In this document: in pieces, positions 1 to 4,845 of the stretch | Position numbering within the stretch: the stretch's first letter is position 1 | How the letters are laid out: each line of letters starts with the position of its first letter | DNA from: Minisyncoccota bacterium | GTDB lineage: Bacteria; Patescibacteriota; Minisyncoccia; Phycocordibacterales; UBA5272 | Length of the DNA: 5,121 nt | Assembly (NCBI GenBank): GCA_022843645.1 | Contig: JALHNF010000043.1 | Coordinates: 1-5,121, forward strand | Direction: 5' to 3' | Translations under genes and position numbers: made by a program | Notes under the pieces: model-generated | Told to the model about the DNA's origin: nothing | Databases searched by the model: none | Seen by the model: the letters and a program-made list of their open reading frames with translations, nothing else

Positions 1-479
1 GGAAGATCTCTGAAATTCATGGTTTCTGGGTCAACAGAACCTTTAAATGTTCCGATACCTATTTCGTACGAATTACGCATGTCAATCACTTTGAATTTCC
101 TTCCTTCTCGATACCACGCGTGCAGTTCTTCTGGCTTTAGATGTGGTGCGGTTTCTACGCTTGGGTCAAGTGGGACATCAGTAATTTTTGTGGTCACTAT
201 TTCAGGGCGAACTTTGACGGAAAGTCGTGGAAATGCGTCTTCCGGTCCAGTACTTTTTTTCCAGTGAATATCAGAAAAACGAGGGTCCTGTACCATCTCT
301 TCTATGTAGTCTTCCGTTGCTTTTCGTGTGCCTCCCACAGTGCCGTTTATACCCTCTTTTGCCACGATGATACGTCCTTTCAGATTAAGACGCTCACAGA
401 GCTCTTTTTGACTCTTACAAAAGCTCTCTGGATCGGCTATGCTTACGTATTTATAGTATAAAAGTATCTGGAAATCCAT
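1..479 (-). CDS. trhO: tRNA uridine(34) hydroxylase, TrhO/YceA (rhodanese-like) family, 3' part outside window
   Basis: TrhO-family proteins hydroxylate U34 in the anticodon of certain tRNAs to 5-hydroxyuridine, using molecular oxygen. The frame is open from an ATG at 479 (complement) to the left edge, giving 159 complete codons; the family is usually about 300 or more residues, so roughly half is present. Residues 1-100 match the N-terminal domain of the family: a start of the type LLYYKYV, then GRIIVAKEGINGTVGG at about 35-50. The rhodanese-like domain begins near residue 128 with FKVIDMRNSYEIGIGTFKG followed by SVDPETMNFRDLP. The catalytic cysteine loop of the rhodanese domain lies outside the window, so activity cannot be judged. 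No Shine-Dalgarno is seen; a -10-like TAAACT ends 7 bp before the ATG. It is transcribed divergently from dnaB. The family call is secure from the two motifs; the exact substrate is inferred from the family. Confidence 0.9.
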   Translation of the reverse strand, partial: MDFQILLYYKYVSIADPESFCKSQKELCERLNLKGRIIVAKEGINGTVGGTRKATEDYIEEMVQDPRFSDIHWKKSTGPEDAFPRLSVKVRPEIVTTKITDVPLDPSVETAPHLKPEELHAWYREGRKFKVIDMRNSYEIGIGTFKGSVDPETMNFRDL

Positions 480-543
480 AATCAACAGTTTATCCCAAAA
501 AACCACAAAAACGCAAAAAAAGAGGTGTCAGCAGTGTGATAGT
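480..543. promoter_or_regulatory. divergent trhO/dnaB promoter region with phased A-tracts
   Basis: This 64-bp gap must carry the promoters of both divergent genes. On the plus strand there are A-tracts at 497-502, 507-511 and 515-521, with centres about 9-9.5 bp apart, close to one helical turn, as in intrinsically curved DNA. For dnaB an extended -10 of the form TGT-GATAGT lies at 535-543, with no good -35. For trhO a -10-like TAAACT (complement of 487-492) ends 7 bp before the ATG, and the -35 is weak. An AGAGGTG at 521-527 resembles a Shine-Dalgarno, but is 16 nt before the dnaB ATG at 544, too far for a normal one. Promoter calls are by eye. Confidence 0.45.
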
Positions 544-1923
544 ATGAGACACATGCGAGGCCAAGAAAGTCCATTTGTTGATAGAATTCCCCCTCAAGAT
601 CTTGAGGCTGAAAAAGCACTGCTTGGCTCAATCATGCTTCGGCCTGATGTTGTCTTTGATATTTTAGATGCGGTTGAGCCAGAATCATTTTACTCAGAGC
701 GTCACAAAGTTATTTTTAAAGCAATGCTTGAGCTTGCGTCAAAGCGTGAGCCGATCGATCTTCTTACTGTTACCACTAAATTACGCGAACAAAAAGAGTT
801 AGAAACAATTGGTGGTACGCCGTATGTTTCCGAATTGCTCAATACTGTTCCTTCCGCCACAAATGTCGATTACTACGCAGAGATTGTTCGTCGAAAAGCT
901 GTCCTTCGAAATCTGATCAACGCATCACACTACATAGGCGAGCTTGCATATAGTGAGCAAAAAGAGCTCGAACATGTCCTTGAAGAGGCGGAAAAACGAA
1001 TGTACAACATCACTAACATCTCGAAAGGTCAGAAGCTTGAAAAAATCAAAGACCTCCTTGATGACGCCTGGGATCGTTTTGAAAAGTTACAGCAGTCTGG
1101 GCACGAGCTTCGCGGAGTGCCAACTGGCTTTAAAGAAATAGATAGCAAACTTTCTGGTTTTCAGAAGTCGGACCTTATTATTTTAGCTGCGCGGCCGTCT
1201 GTAGGTAAAACATCACTTGCACTTGACTTTGCTCGTCATGCGGCGGTGAAAGAAAATATTCCTGTTGCTATTTTTTCACTAGAAATGAGCAAGCAGCAGC
1301 TCGTTGACCGTATGGTCTCGGCTGAGTCGCAAGTCGACTCGTGGAAGCTTCGCACCGGAAAGCTCTCTTTAGATGAAGACTTTGAGCGCTTGCAACATGC
1401 GATTGCTCGCCTTGCGCAAGCTCCTATCACAATCGACGACCAGGCAGGCAACACCATCATGCGTATGCGAAGTGTGATACGTAGATACAATGCGCAGCAT
1501 CCCGAAGCGCCAATCGGGTTTGTGATTGTCGACTATTTGCAACTCATGACCACAACAAAAAGTTACGACAATCTGGTCAATCAAGTGACAGAAATTTCGC
1601 GCTCCTTGAAAGGTTTGGCAAAAGAGTTTAGTGTGCCAGTGCTCGCGCTGTCACAGCTCTCTCGTGCAGTGGAGAGCCGTGGTGGTAAACCTCGCCTTTC
1701 AGACTTGCGCGACTCAGGTTCAATTGAGCAAGATGCGGATGTGGTTGCGTTTATCCACCGTGAGGACAAGTACCAAGACAATCCAGACAAGCCAAACATT
1801 GTTGAGATTTTAATTGAAAAACACCGAAATGGTCCGACAGGAAAAGTTGAGCTGTACTTTGACGACAAAAAGACAAGTTTTCTTTCTGTTGAGAAAAGTG
1901 ACTTTACTGGAGCGTCATTTTAA
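544..1923 (+). CDS. dnaB: replicative DNA helicase DnaB
   Basis: DnaB is the hexameric 5'-3' helicase that unwinds DNA at the replication fork and binds primase. The 459-residue product has the usual length and full domain order: an N-terminal helical domain (about 15-115, starting with the typical PPQDLEAEKALLGSIM), a linker, and a RecA-like ATPase domain from about 190. Visible motifs are Walker A RPSVGKTS (217-224), the catalytic Glu in SLEMSK (E247), Walker B GFVIVDYLQLM with D330, the LSQLSR segment (369-374), the SDLRDSGSIEQDAD block (386-399) and the arginine-finger region KHRNGPTG (426-433). The Walker A site, a common intein insertion point in DnaB, is uninterrupted. A second in-frame ATG at 553 (MRGQES) is an equally possible start and would fit a leaderless transcript from the -10 at 538-543. 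recR follows after 14 nt, so the two are probably co-transcribed. Confidence 0.97.
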   Translation: MRHMRGQESPFVDRIPPQDLEAEKALLGSIMLRPDVVFDILDAVEPESFYSERHKVIFKAMLELASKREPIDLLTVTTKLREQKELETIGGTPYVSELLNTVPSATNVDYYAEIVRRKAVLRNLINASHYIGELAYSEQKELEHVLEEAEKRMYNITNISKGQKLEKIKDLLDDAWDRFEKLQQSGHELRGVPTGFKEIDSKLSGFQKSDLIILAARPSVGKTSLALDFARHAAVKENIPVAIFSLEMSKQQLVDRMVSAESQVDSWKLRTGKLSLDEDFERLQHAIARLAQAPITIDDQAGNTIMRMRSVIRRYNAQHPEAPIGFVIVDYLQLMTTTKSYDNLVNQVTEISRSLKGLAKEFSVPVLALSQLSRAVESRGGKPRLSDLRDSGSIEQDADVVAFIHREDKYQDNPDKPNIVEILIEKHRNGPTGKVELYFDDKKTSFLSVEKSDFTGASF

Positions 1924-1937
1924 TTATTTTTTGTACT

Positions 1938-2546
1938 ATGGATGCAATAGAAAAACTCACAGAATTATTTACGCGTTTCCCTGGCATTGGTCCTCGCCAA
2001 GCACGGCGTTTTGCGTATTTCATCCTCACTCAAACATATGAAAATTACGAGGCTCTGGTTTCAGGGATGGCGCAGGTGCGAAAAGACGTAGCGCAGTGCC
2101 CTATGTGTTTTGTGTATTTTACAAAAAAAGGCACAGAATCTTTGTGTTTGCAGTGTCGCGACACAACACGAAGTGCCCAAGTGCTTCTTGTTGTAGAAAA
2201 AGATGTCGACTTACAAGCTATCGAAAAAAGCAAAATGTACAATGGATACTATTTTGTGCTCGGAGGCACTATTCCTATTCATGAAGAAAAACCATCAAGC
2301 AAGGTGAAGGTTCAGGATCTTATCCGTGTCATTCATGCACGCAAAGCGCAAGGTCTTTCCGAGGTAATCGCTGCCCTTTCTGCTACCCAAGAAGGAGATA
2401 ATACATACGCGTACCTTAAAAATATTCTCAATCAGCATGTTCCGGACCTTAAGGTAAGCATCTTGGGACGAGGACTTTCAACAGGTACAGAAATTGAATA
2501 CATAGATCCAAGCACATTCAAAGAAGCATTACATCACCGTACATAA
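1938..2546 (+). CDS. recR: recombination mediator protein RecR
   Basis: RecR works with RecF and RecO to load RecA onto single-stranded DNA at gaps. The 202-residue product has the family's normal length and order: an N-terminal helix-hairpin-helix (FTRFPGIGPRQARRFA, 11-26), a four-cysteine zinc finger (C54, C57, C70, C73), and a Toprim domain from about 81 (VLLVVEKDVDLQAIE, then YYFVLGGTIPI). The end matches the family pattern (SATQEGDNTYAYL, then GRGLSTGTEIEYID). The segment after VLGG, which in E. coli RecR reads roughly SPLDGIGPDD, is here PIHEEKPSSKVK, so a well conserved Toprim loop is altered. No Shine-Dalgarno precedes the ATG; GGAG at 1909-1912 is 25 nt upstream. The gene lies 14 nt after dnaB and converges on a minus-strand gene; its TAA sits in the A-tract that forms the U-tail of that gene's terminator. 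Confidence 0.96.
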   Translation: MDAIEKLTELFTRFPGIGPRQARRFAYFILTQTYENYEALVSGMAQVRKDVAQCPMCFVYFTKKGTESLCLQCRDTTRSAQVLLVVEKDVDLQAIEKSKMYNGYYFVLGGTIPIHEEKPSSKVKVQDLIRVIHARKAQGLSEVIAALSATQEGDNTYAYLKNILNQHVPDLKVSILGRGLSTGTEIEYIDPSTFKEALHHRT

Positions 2547-2586
2547 AAAAGAAAACCGACCCTGCATCCCATGCAAAAAGGTCGGT
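2543..2586 (-). terminator. intrinsic terminator of the unrecognised minus-strand gene, between convergent genes
   Basis: A 7-bp stem ACCGACC (2555-2561) pairs with GGTCGGT (2580-2586), and inside it TGCAT/ATGCA (2563-2567/2571-2575) can also pair. Read on the minus strand the hairpin is followed by a U-rich tail (complement of 2543-2554, TTTTCTTTTTTA), the form of an intrinsic terminator, starting 20 nt after the stop codon at 2607-2609. Read on the plus strand it has an A-tract before it but no T-run after it, so it would work less well for recR. The tail overlaps the recR stop codon. Confidence 0.8.
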
Positions 2587-2606
2587 CGTGTGAAAAATCT
2601 ATCAGA

Positions 2607-3245
2607 TTAAGCCTCGGCTGCTTCGGCTCCGGCTTTTAAGAGTTGGTCGTGGAGACCATGCTTTTTTGCTAGGTCTCTTGCGAGCGTCGTCCGCCCTAAT
2701 GCGCGCAAGACCCGACATAGTTGGCCAACCTGGATGACCCTTTTGGTTGCCTCGATGGCGTCAAGGTCTGTTGGTATTTCATTGCTATTCCACAGAAGGA
2801 AGCATATGTGTTCCTTGTCGATTCTTGCTGATATTGACCGCCCTCTGTGTACTTCTATTTGGTACCAGAGAGCATATATGAGTACTTCGGTCTCGAAGCT
2901 CACATGATCACACCACAGCGCTTTTGTGAGGTGATATTCTGAGAAGTGTCTCAGTTTCAGTCGCCACCATATAGTCGCAATGACCAAGTGCTCGTCTGCA
3001 CTTTTTGGACGTGAAATCAGGAAGTAGACCAAGACCCAAAAAGAACATATAATCTTTTGCCGCACCCAAAAAAGGCGGTCTTTTCTGGGAATAGGTAGTC
3101 GCGCACGAACGCGCGCGTGCCCCAAGGCACTGTAGTAAGCACTCAGCTTACCGACATTTGTGATGTTCTTAGAGAAATTCTCCAGAACCCCATCCGGACC
3201 CCAGAACTCACCTGTCCAGTTTTTCGGGTTTTTATTGCCACTCAT
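2607..3245 (-). CDS. unrecognised tryptophan-rich protein, 212 aa
   Basis: I do not recognise this protein. The start is placed at the ATG at 3245 because AGGAG lies 8 nt upstream and a promoter-like pair lies before that; the frame stays open further upstream, but only into the rplU terminator and coding end. The product starts MSGNKNPKNWTGEFWG and has nine Trp in 212 residues (10, 15, 60, 70, 93, 94, 111, 127, 142). Residues 43-64 are strongly basic. A hydrophobic stretch at 65-78 (IICSFWVLVYFLIS) is short for a membrane span; 86-94 and 118-132 are also hydrophobic, so either a buried helical fold or weak membrane association is possible. From 150 on it looks like charged helices, ending in an Ala/Glu tail (AGAEAAEA). 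No signal peptide, catalytic motif or zinc site is evident. It has its own promoter and terminator, and the real frame is supported by these signals. Function unknown; it may be restricted to its lineage. Confidence 0.72.
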   Translation of the reverse strand: MSGNKNPKNWTGEFWGPDGVLENFSKNITNVGKLSAYYSALGHARVRARLPIPRKDRLFWVRQKIICSFWVLVYFLISRPKSADEHLVIATIWWRLKLRHFSEYHLTKALWCDHVSFETEVLIYALWYQIEVHRGRSISARIDKEHICFLLWNSNEIPTDLDAIEATKRVIQVGQLCRVLRALGRTTLARDLAKKHGLHDQLLKAGAEAAEA

Positions 3246-3253
3246 TGCACTTG

Positions 3254-3258
3254 CTCCT
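3254..3258 (-). promoter_or_regulatory. Shine-Dalgarno site AGGAG
   Basis: The minus strand reads AGGAG here, with 8 nt to the ATG at 3245. It decides the start of the unrecognised gene and is the only well-placed Shine-Dalgarno sequence that I found among the starts visible in this window. Confidence 0.75.
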
Positions 3259-3276
3259 GATTGTGGGTGTGTCAAT

Positions 3277-3305
3277 CTTATAACACACAAAACAAATAAA
3301 GTAAA
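3277..3305 (-). promoter_or_regulatory. predicted promoter of the unrecognised gene
   Basis: On the minus strand TTTACT (3300-3305, four of six matches to the -35 consensus) is separated by 17 bp from TATAAG (3277-3282, five of six matches to the -10 consensus). The predicted transcript would start near 3270 and carry a leader of about 25 nt with the Shine-Dalgarno site. The -35 box lies within the 3' arm of the rplU terminator, so the two signals share bases. Prediction by eye. Confidence 0.55.
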
Positions 3306-3336
3306 ACTCTCGCCATGTAGCGAGAGTTTTACTTTA
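3285..3336 (-). terminator. intrinsic terminator of rplU, overlapping its stop codon
   Basis: A perfect 17-bp stem (3297-3313 with 3320-3336) closes a 6-nt loop (3314-3319). On the minus strand it is followed by the T-rich tail TTTGTTTTGTG (complement of 3286-3296), so it ends the trmD-rplU unit. The TAA stop of rplU (complement of 3334-3336) forms the first bases of the stem. There is no T-run on the plus-strand side. This is the longest perfect inverted repeat that I see in the window. Confidence 0.9.
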
Positions 3337-3648
3337 CTTGATTGAACCAATTTTCACTTGTACAAAGTGTTGTCGGTGTCCATTCTTTTTTTGGTATCGG
3401 CTTTTGGCTTTATACTTCAAGACGATAAGTTTTGGGGCTCGGTCTATCTTTTCTACTGTAGCTTCTACTTGTGCGCCCGCTACGTATGGAGCGCCGATAG
3501 ATGTTGATGCTCCGTCTACGAGAAGTACTTTGTCAAAGACAACCTTGTCTCCTACTTTCTGTGTATCTGAAAGCTTTTCAATCTTAATAGAGGTGCCTTT
3601 GGCAACCTTGTACTGCTTTCCACCTGTTTCGATAACTGCAATTTCCAT
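3334..3648 (-). CDS. rplU: 50S ribosomal protein L21
   Basis: L21 binds 23S rRNA in the large ribosomal subunit. The 104-residue product from the ATG at 3648 has the usual family length and begins with the typical MEIAVIETGGKQYKVAKG. The C-terminal signature is clear: KYKAKSRYQKKNGHRQHF followed by VQVKIGSIK. The frame extends 12 codons further upstream into the end of trmD, but that would add residues foreign to the family, so the ATG at 3648 is chosen. It starts 16 nt after the trmD stop and is probably co-transcribed with it. A weaker promoter of its own is possible: TTGCAA, 16 bp, TATTAT, ending 8 bp before the ATG. No Shine-Dalgarno is seen. The usual partner rpmA (L27) does not follow; a terminator and the unrecognised gene do. 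Confidence 0.97.
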   Translation of the reverse strand: MEIAVIETGGKQYKVAKGTSIKIEKLSDTQKVGDKVVFDKVLLVDGASTSIGAPYVAGAQVEATVEKIDRAPKLIVLKYKAKSRYQKKNGHRQHFVQVKIGSIK

Positions 3649-3664
3649 AAGTACGTATAATACC

Positions 3665-4345
3665 CTATTTTTTGCCTTTTGCAAGAGTGTTTTTGGGGTC
3701 TAATTTCCAGGCATCTATTTTTTTGTGGTCGCCAGAAAGGAGGACTTCTGGGACTTTGAACTTCTTTTTTTTGTGGGTATATGTTTCTGGACGTGTGTAT
3801 ATTTCATGAGAAGAAACTCGATTTTCTTCTGGCGAAGCAGTGTTTCCGAGCACGCCTTCTATGTGTCGAGAAATAGCGTCAATAATCACCATTGCCGGCA
3901 ACTCTCCGCCGGTGAGGACATAGTTTCCAATACTCACAGGCTCTGCTTTGAGAATCTTTTCTACTCGAGCGTCGATGCCTTCATATCGGCCACAAATTAA
4001 AACGATATCGGTATACTTTTTTGTAGTCACTGCGCGAGCAGTCTCGTTTGAAAAAAGTGTTCCACCTGGAGAAAAAAGAATAGTTTTTACTTTTGTTTTT
4101 TTATATCGAGTGATTTTCTTTTTTGCTTTGTCGACCGCACGAATAATTGGGTCGACAGTCATCACCATGCCCGGGCCCCCTCCGTATGGCCGGTCATCAA
4201 CCCGTTTCCATTTATCTCTGCTTTCATCTCGGGGATTATAAAAAAAGAAAGAAACTTTTTTTGCGTCTTGAGCGCGTTTTAGTATTGAGTCGCCAAGGTA
4301 CGACTCAAACATGTTTGGGAAGAGGGTAATGATATGAAAACGCAT
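3665..4345 (-). CDS. trmD: tRNA (guanine-37-N1)-methyltransferase TrmD
   Basis: TrmD methylates N1 of G37 next to the anticodon using S-adenosylmethionine, which prevents +1 frameshifting. The start is placed at the ATG at 4345, giving MRFHIITLFP, the family's normal beginning; the frame also opens with a TTG at 4366, but those residues are atypical and lie against a terminator. The product is 226 aa, shorter than E. coli TrmD (255). Motifs of the trefoil-knot SPOUT fold are present: DDRPYGGGPGM (50-60), SPGG (92-95), LICGRYEGIDARV (117-129) and SIGNYVLTGGELPAMVIIDAISR (138-160). R160 corresponds to the catalytic Arg154 of E. coli. The position of catalytic Asp169 is N175 here (SPEENRVSS), and the loop before YTRPE is about four residues shorter. 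After VPEVLLSGDHKKIDAWK the protein ends within 12 residues. No rimM precedes it and no rplS follows it. A -10-like TATAGT ends 10 bp before the ATG. Confidence 0.95.
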   Translation of the reverse strand: MRFHIITLFPNMFESYLGDSILKRAQDAKKVSFFFYNPRDESRDKWKRVDDRPYGGGPGMVMTVDPIIRAVDKAKKKITRYKKTKVKTILFSPGGTLFSNETARAVTTKKYTDIVLICGRYEGIDARVEKILKAEPVSIGNYVLTGGELPAMVIIDAISRHIEGVLGNTASPEENRVSSHEIYTRPETYTHKKKKFKVPEVLLSGDHKKIDAWKLDPKNTLAKGKK

Positions 4346-4355
4346 GTATGTGACT

Positions 4356-4384
4356 ACTATACACAAAAAACACCATTTTGTGGC
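4356..4384 (-). promoter_or_regulatory. possible trmD promoter
   Basis: On the minus strand TATAGT (4356-4361) matches five of six -10 bases. A weak -35-like GCCACA (4379-4384) lies 17 bp upstream and falls within the khpA terminator hairpin. The -10 ends 10 bp before the trmD ATG, so the transcript would have almost no leader. Low to moderate support; readthrough of the terminator is the alternative source of trmD mRNA. Confidence 0.4.
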
Positions 4385-4391
4385 GTTTTTT
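4365..4391 (-). terminator. intrinsic terminator of khpA
   Basis: The minus strand forms AAAAAACGCCA / TGGTGTTTTTT around the 5-nt loop CAAAA: 11 pairs with one G-U wobble, ending in six T. On the plus strand the wobble becomes an A-C mismatch, so the signal favours the minus strand. It begins 9 nt after the khpA stop and ends about 20 nt before the trmD start, so khpA and trmD are probably separate units, or trmD is fed by partial readthrough. Confidence 0.75.
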
Positions 4392-4400
4392 GCTTTGGAT

Positions 4401-4724
4401 TTAGAGCCCTTTGATTTCCTGCATCACCTGTTCTACGGTTGGCACTTCTGGTGTTGGGCGTCTGTTTGCGCTACGGTCGCTGCCGGCAGGCTCATTAATT
4501 TTTAGGTTCACTCGGGCGTTATTTTTCATTCCTACAACTCGGAGAATAGTTCGAATTGCTTTTGCGGTTGCCCCCTCTTTTCCAATAACCTTCCCCATGT
4601 CGACAGGGTTGATATCAAGTGTGAGGAGTACTCCCATTTCGTCTACCTTGCGGTCTACTTTTACATCATCGGGATTGTCTACTAATGCTTTTACTACCAT
4701 TTCAAGAAATGCTTTGTCTTCCAT
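4401..4724 (-). CDS. khpA: KH-domain RNA-binding protein KhpA
   Basis: KhpA is a small single-KH-domain protein that binds RNA, in several bacteria together with KhpB (EloR/Jag), and is usually encoded between rpsP and rimM/trmD, as here. The 107-residue product begins with the family pattern (MEDKAFLEMVVKALVDNPDDVKV), then the KH core DINPVDMGKVIGKEGATAKAIR, with the GxxG RNA-binding loop GKEG at 48-51, and ILRVVGMKNNARVNLKI. The family usually ends about there at some 75-80 residues. This one has a further 25-30 residues, a polar segment EPAGSDRSANRRP and a short helix-like end PTVEQVMQEIKGL. It has its own promoter and terminator, so expression appears separate from rpsP. A perfect palindrome lies in its leader. 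No clear Shine-Dalgarno is seen before the ATG at 4724. The family call is firm; the RNA target is unknown. Confidence 0.93.
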   Translation of the reverse strand: MEDKAFLEMVVKALVDNPDDVKVDRKVDEMGVLLTLDINPVDMGKVIGKEGATAKAIRTILRVVGMKNNARVNLKINEPAGSDRSANRRPTPEVPTVEQVMQEIKGL

Positions 4725-4748
4725 ACGTCTTTTTGATTATAGAGCTAG

Positions 4749-4764
4749 GTAAGCACGTGCTTAC
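4749..4764. repeat. perfect 16-bp palindrome in the khpA leader
   Basis: GTAAGCAC/GTGCTTAC is its own reverse complement over 16 bp. It begins at the predicted khpA transcription start and ends 24 bp before the ATG. Flanking TAGAG (4740-4744) and CTCTA (4766-4770) can pair as an imperfect extension. It could be an operator for a dimeric regulator lying over +1, or a hairpin at the 5' end of the mRNA. No regulator gene is visible nearby. Confidence 0.6.
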
Positions 4765-4771
4765 ACTCTAC

Positions 4772-4799
4772 AGTATATAGAATATTATTCTCTGGTCAA
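4772..4799 (-). promoter_or_regulatory. khpA promoter
   Basis: On the minus strand TTGACC (4794-4799, five of six -35 matches) is followed after 16 bp by TATACT (4772-4777, five of six -10 matches). This is the best sigma-70-type promoter in the window. The predicted start is near 4765, giving a leader of about 40 nt that begins with the palindrome. The -35 lies a few bases beyond the rpsP terminator. Confidence 0.7.
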
Positions 4800-4806
4800 T
4801 TTCAAT

Positions 4807-4838
4807 AAAAAATGACACATATTGCTCGTGTCATTTTT
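4807..4838 (-). terminator. intrinsic terminator of rpsP
   Basis: A perfect 11-bp stem AAAAATGACAC (4808-4818) / GTGTCATTTTT (4828-4838) closes a 9-nt loop. Read on the minus strand it ends in six T and lies 7 nt after the rpsP stop, so it ends the rpsP transcript before the khpA promoter. The stem is symmetric and could also act on the plus strand, where no gene is present. Confidence 0.9.
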
Positions 4839-4845
4839 CTTGTAT

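Noticed and set aside
19..461. Two overlapping plus-strand frames at the left edge
   Set aside because: They are antisense to the clear TrhO reading frame on the minus strand and show no family features.
544..1923. Possible intein in DnaB
   Set aside because: The Walker A region and the whole ATPase domain are continuous and the length is normal.
3100..3122. GC-rich inverted repeat GCACG...CGTGC within the unrecognised gene
   Set aside because: Short, with an 8-nt loop, and explained by Arg/Ala codons; no T-run follows.
3246..3350. N-terminal extension of the unrecognised gene by 35 codons
   Set aside because: It would start inside rplU and cross the rplU terminator and the gene's own promoter; the ATG at 3245 has the AGGAG site.
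3338..3703. Plus-strand frame of 121 codons
   Set aside because: Antisense to rplU; an open frame there follows from rplU codon use.
4346..4366. TTG start adding seven residues to TrmD
   Set aside because: The family begins MRFxIxTLFP, which matches the ATG at 4345; the TTG borders the khpA terminator.
4411..4752. Plus-strand frame of 113 codons
   Set aside because: Antisense to khpA, low-complexity Ser/Thr/Arg content, and no start signals.
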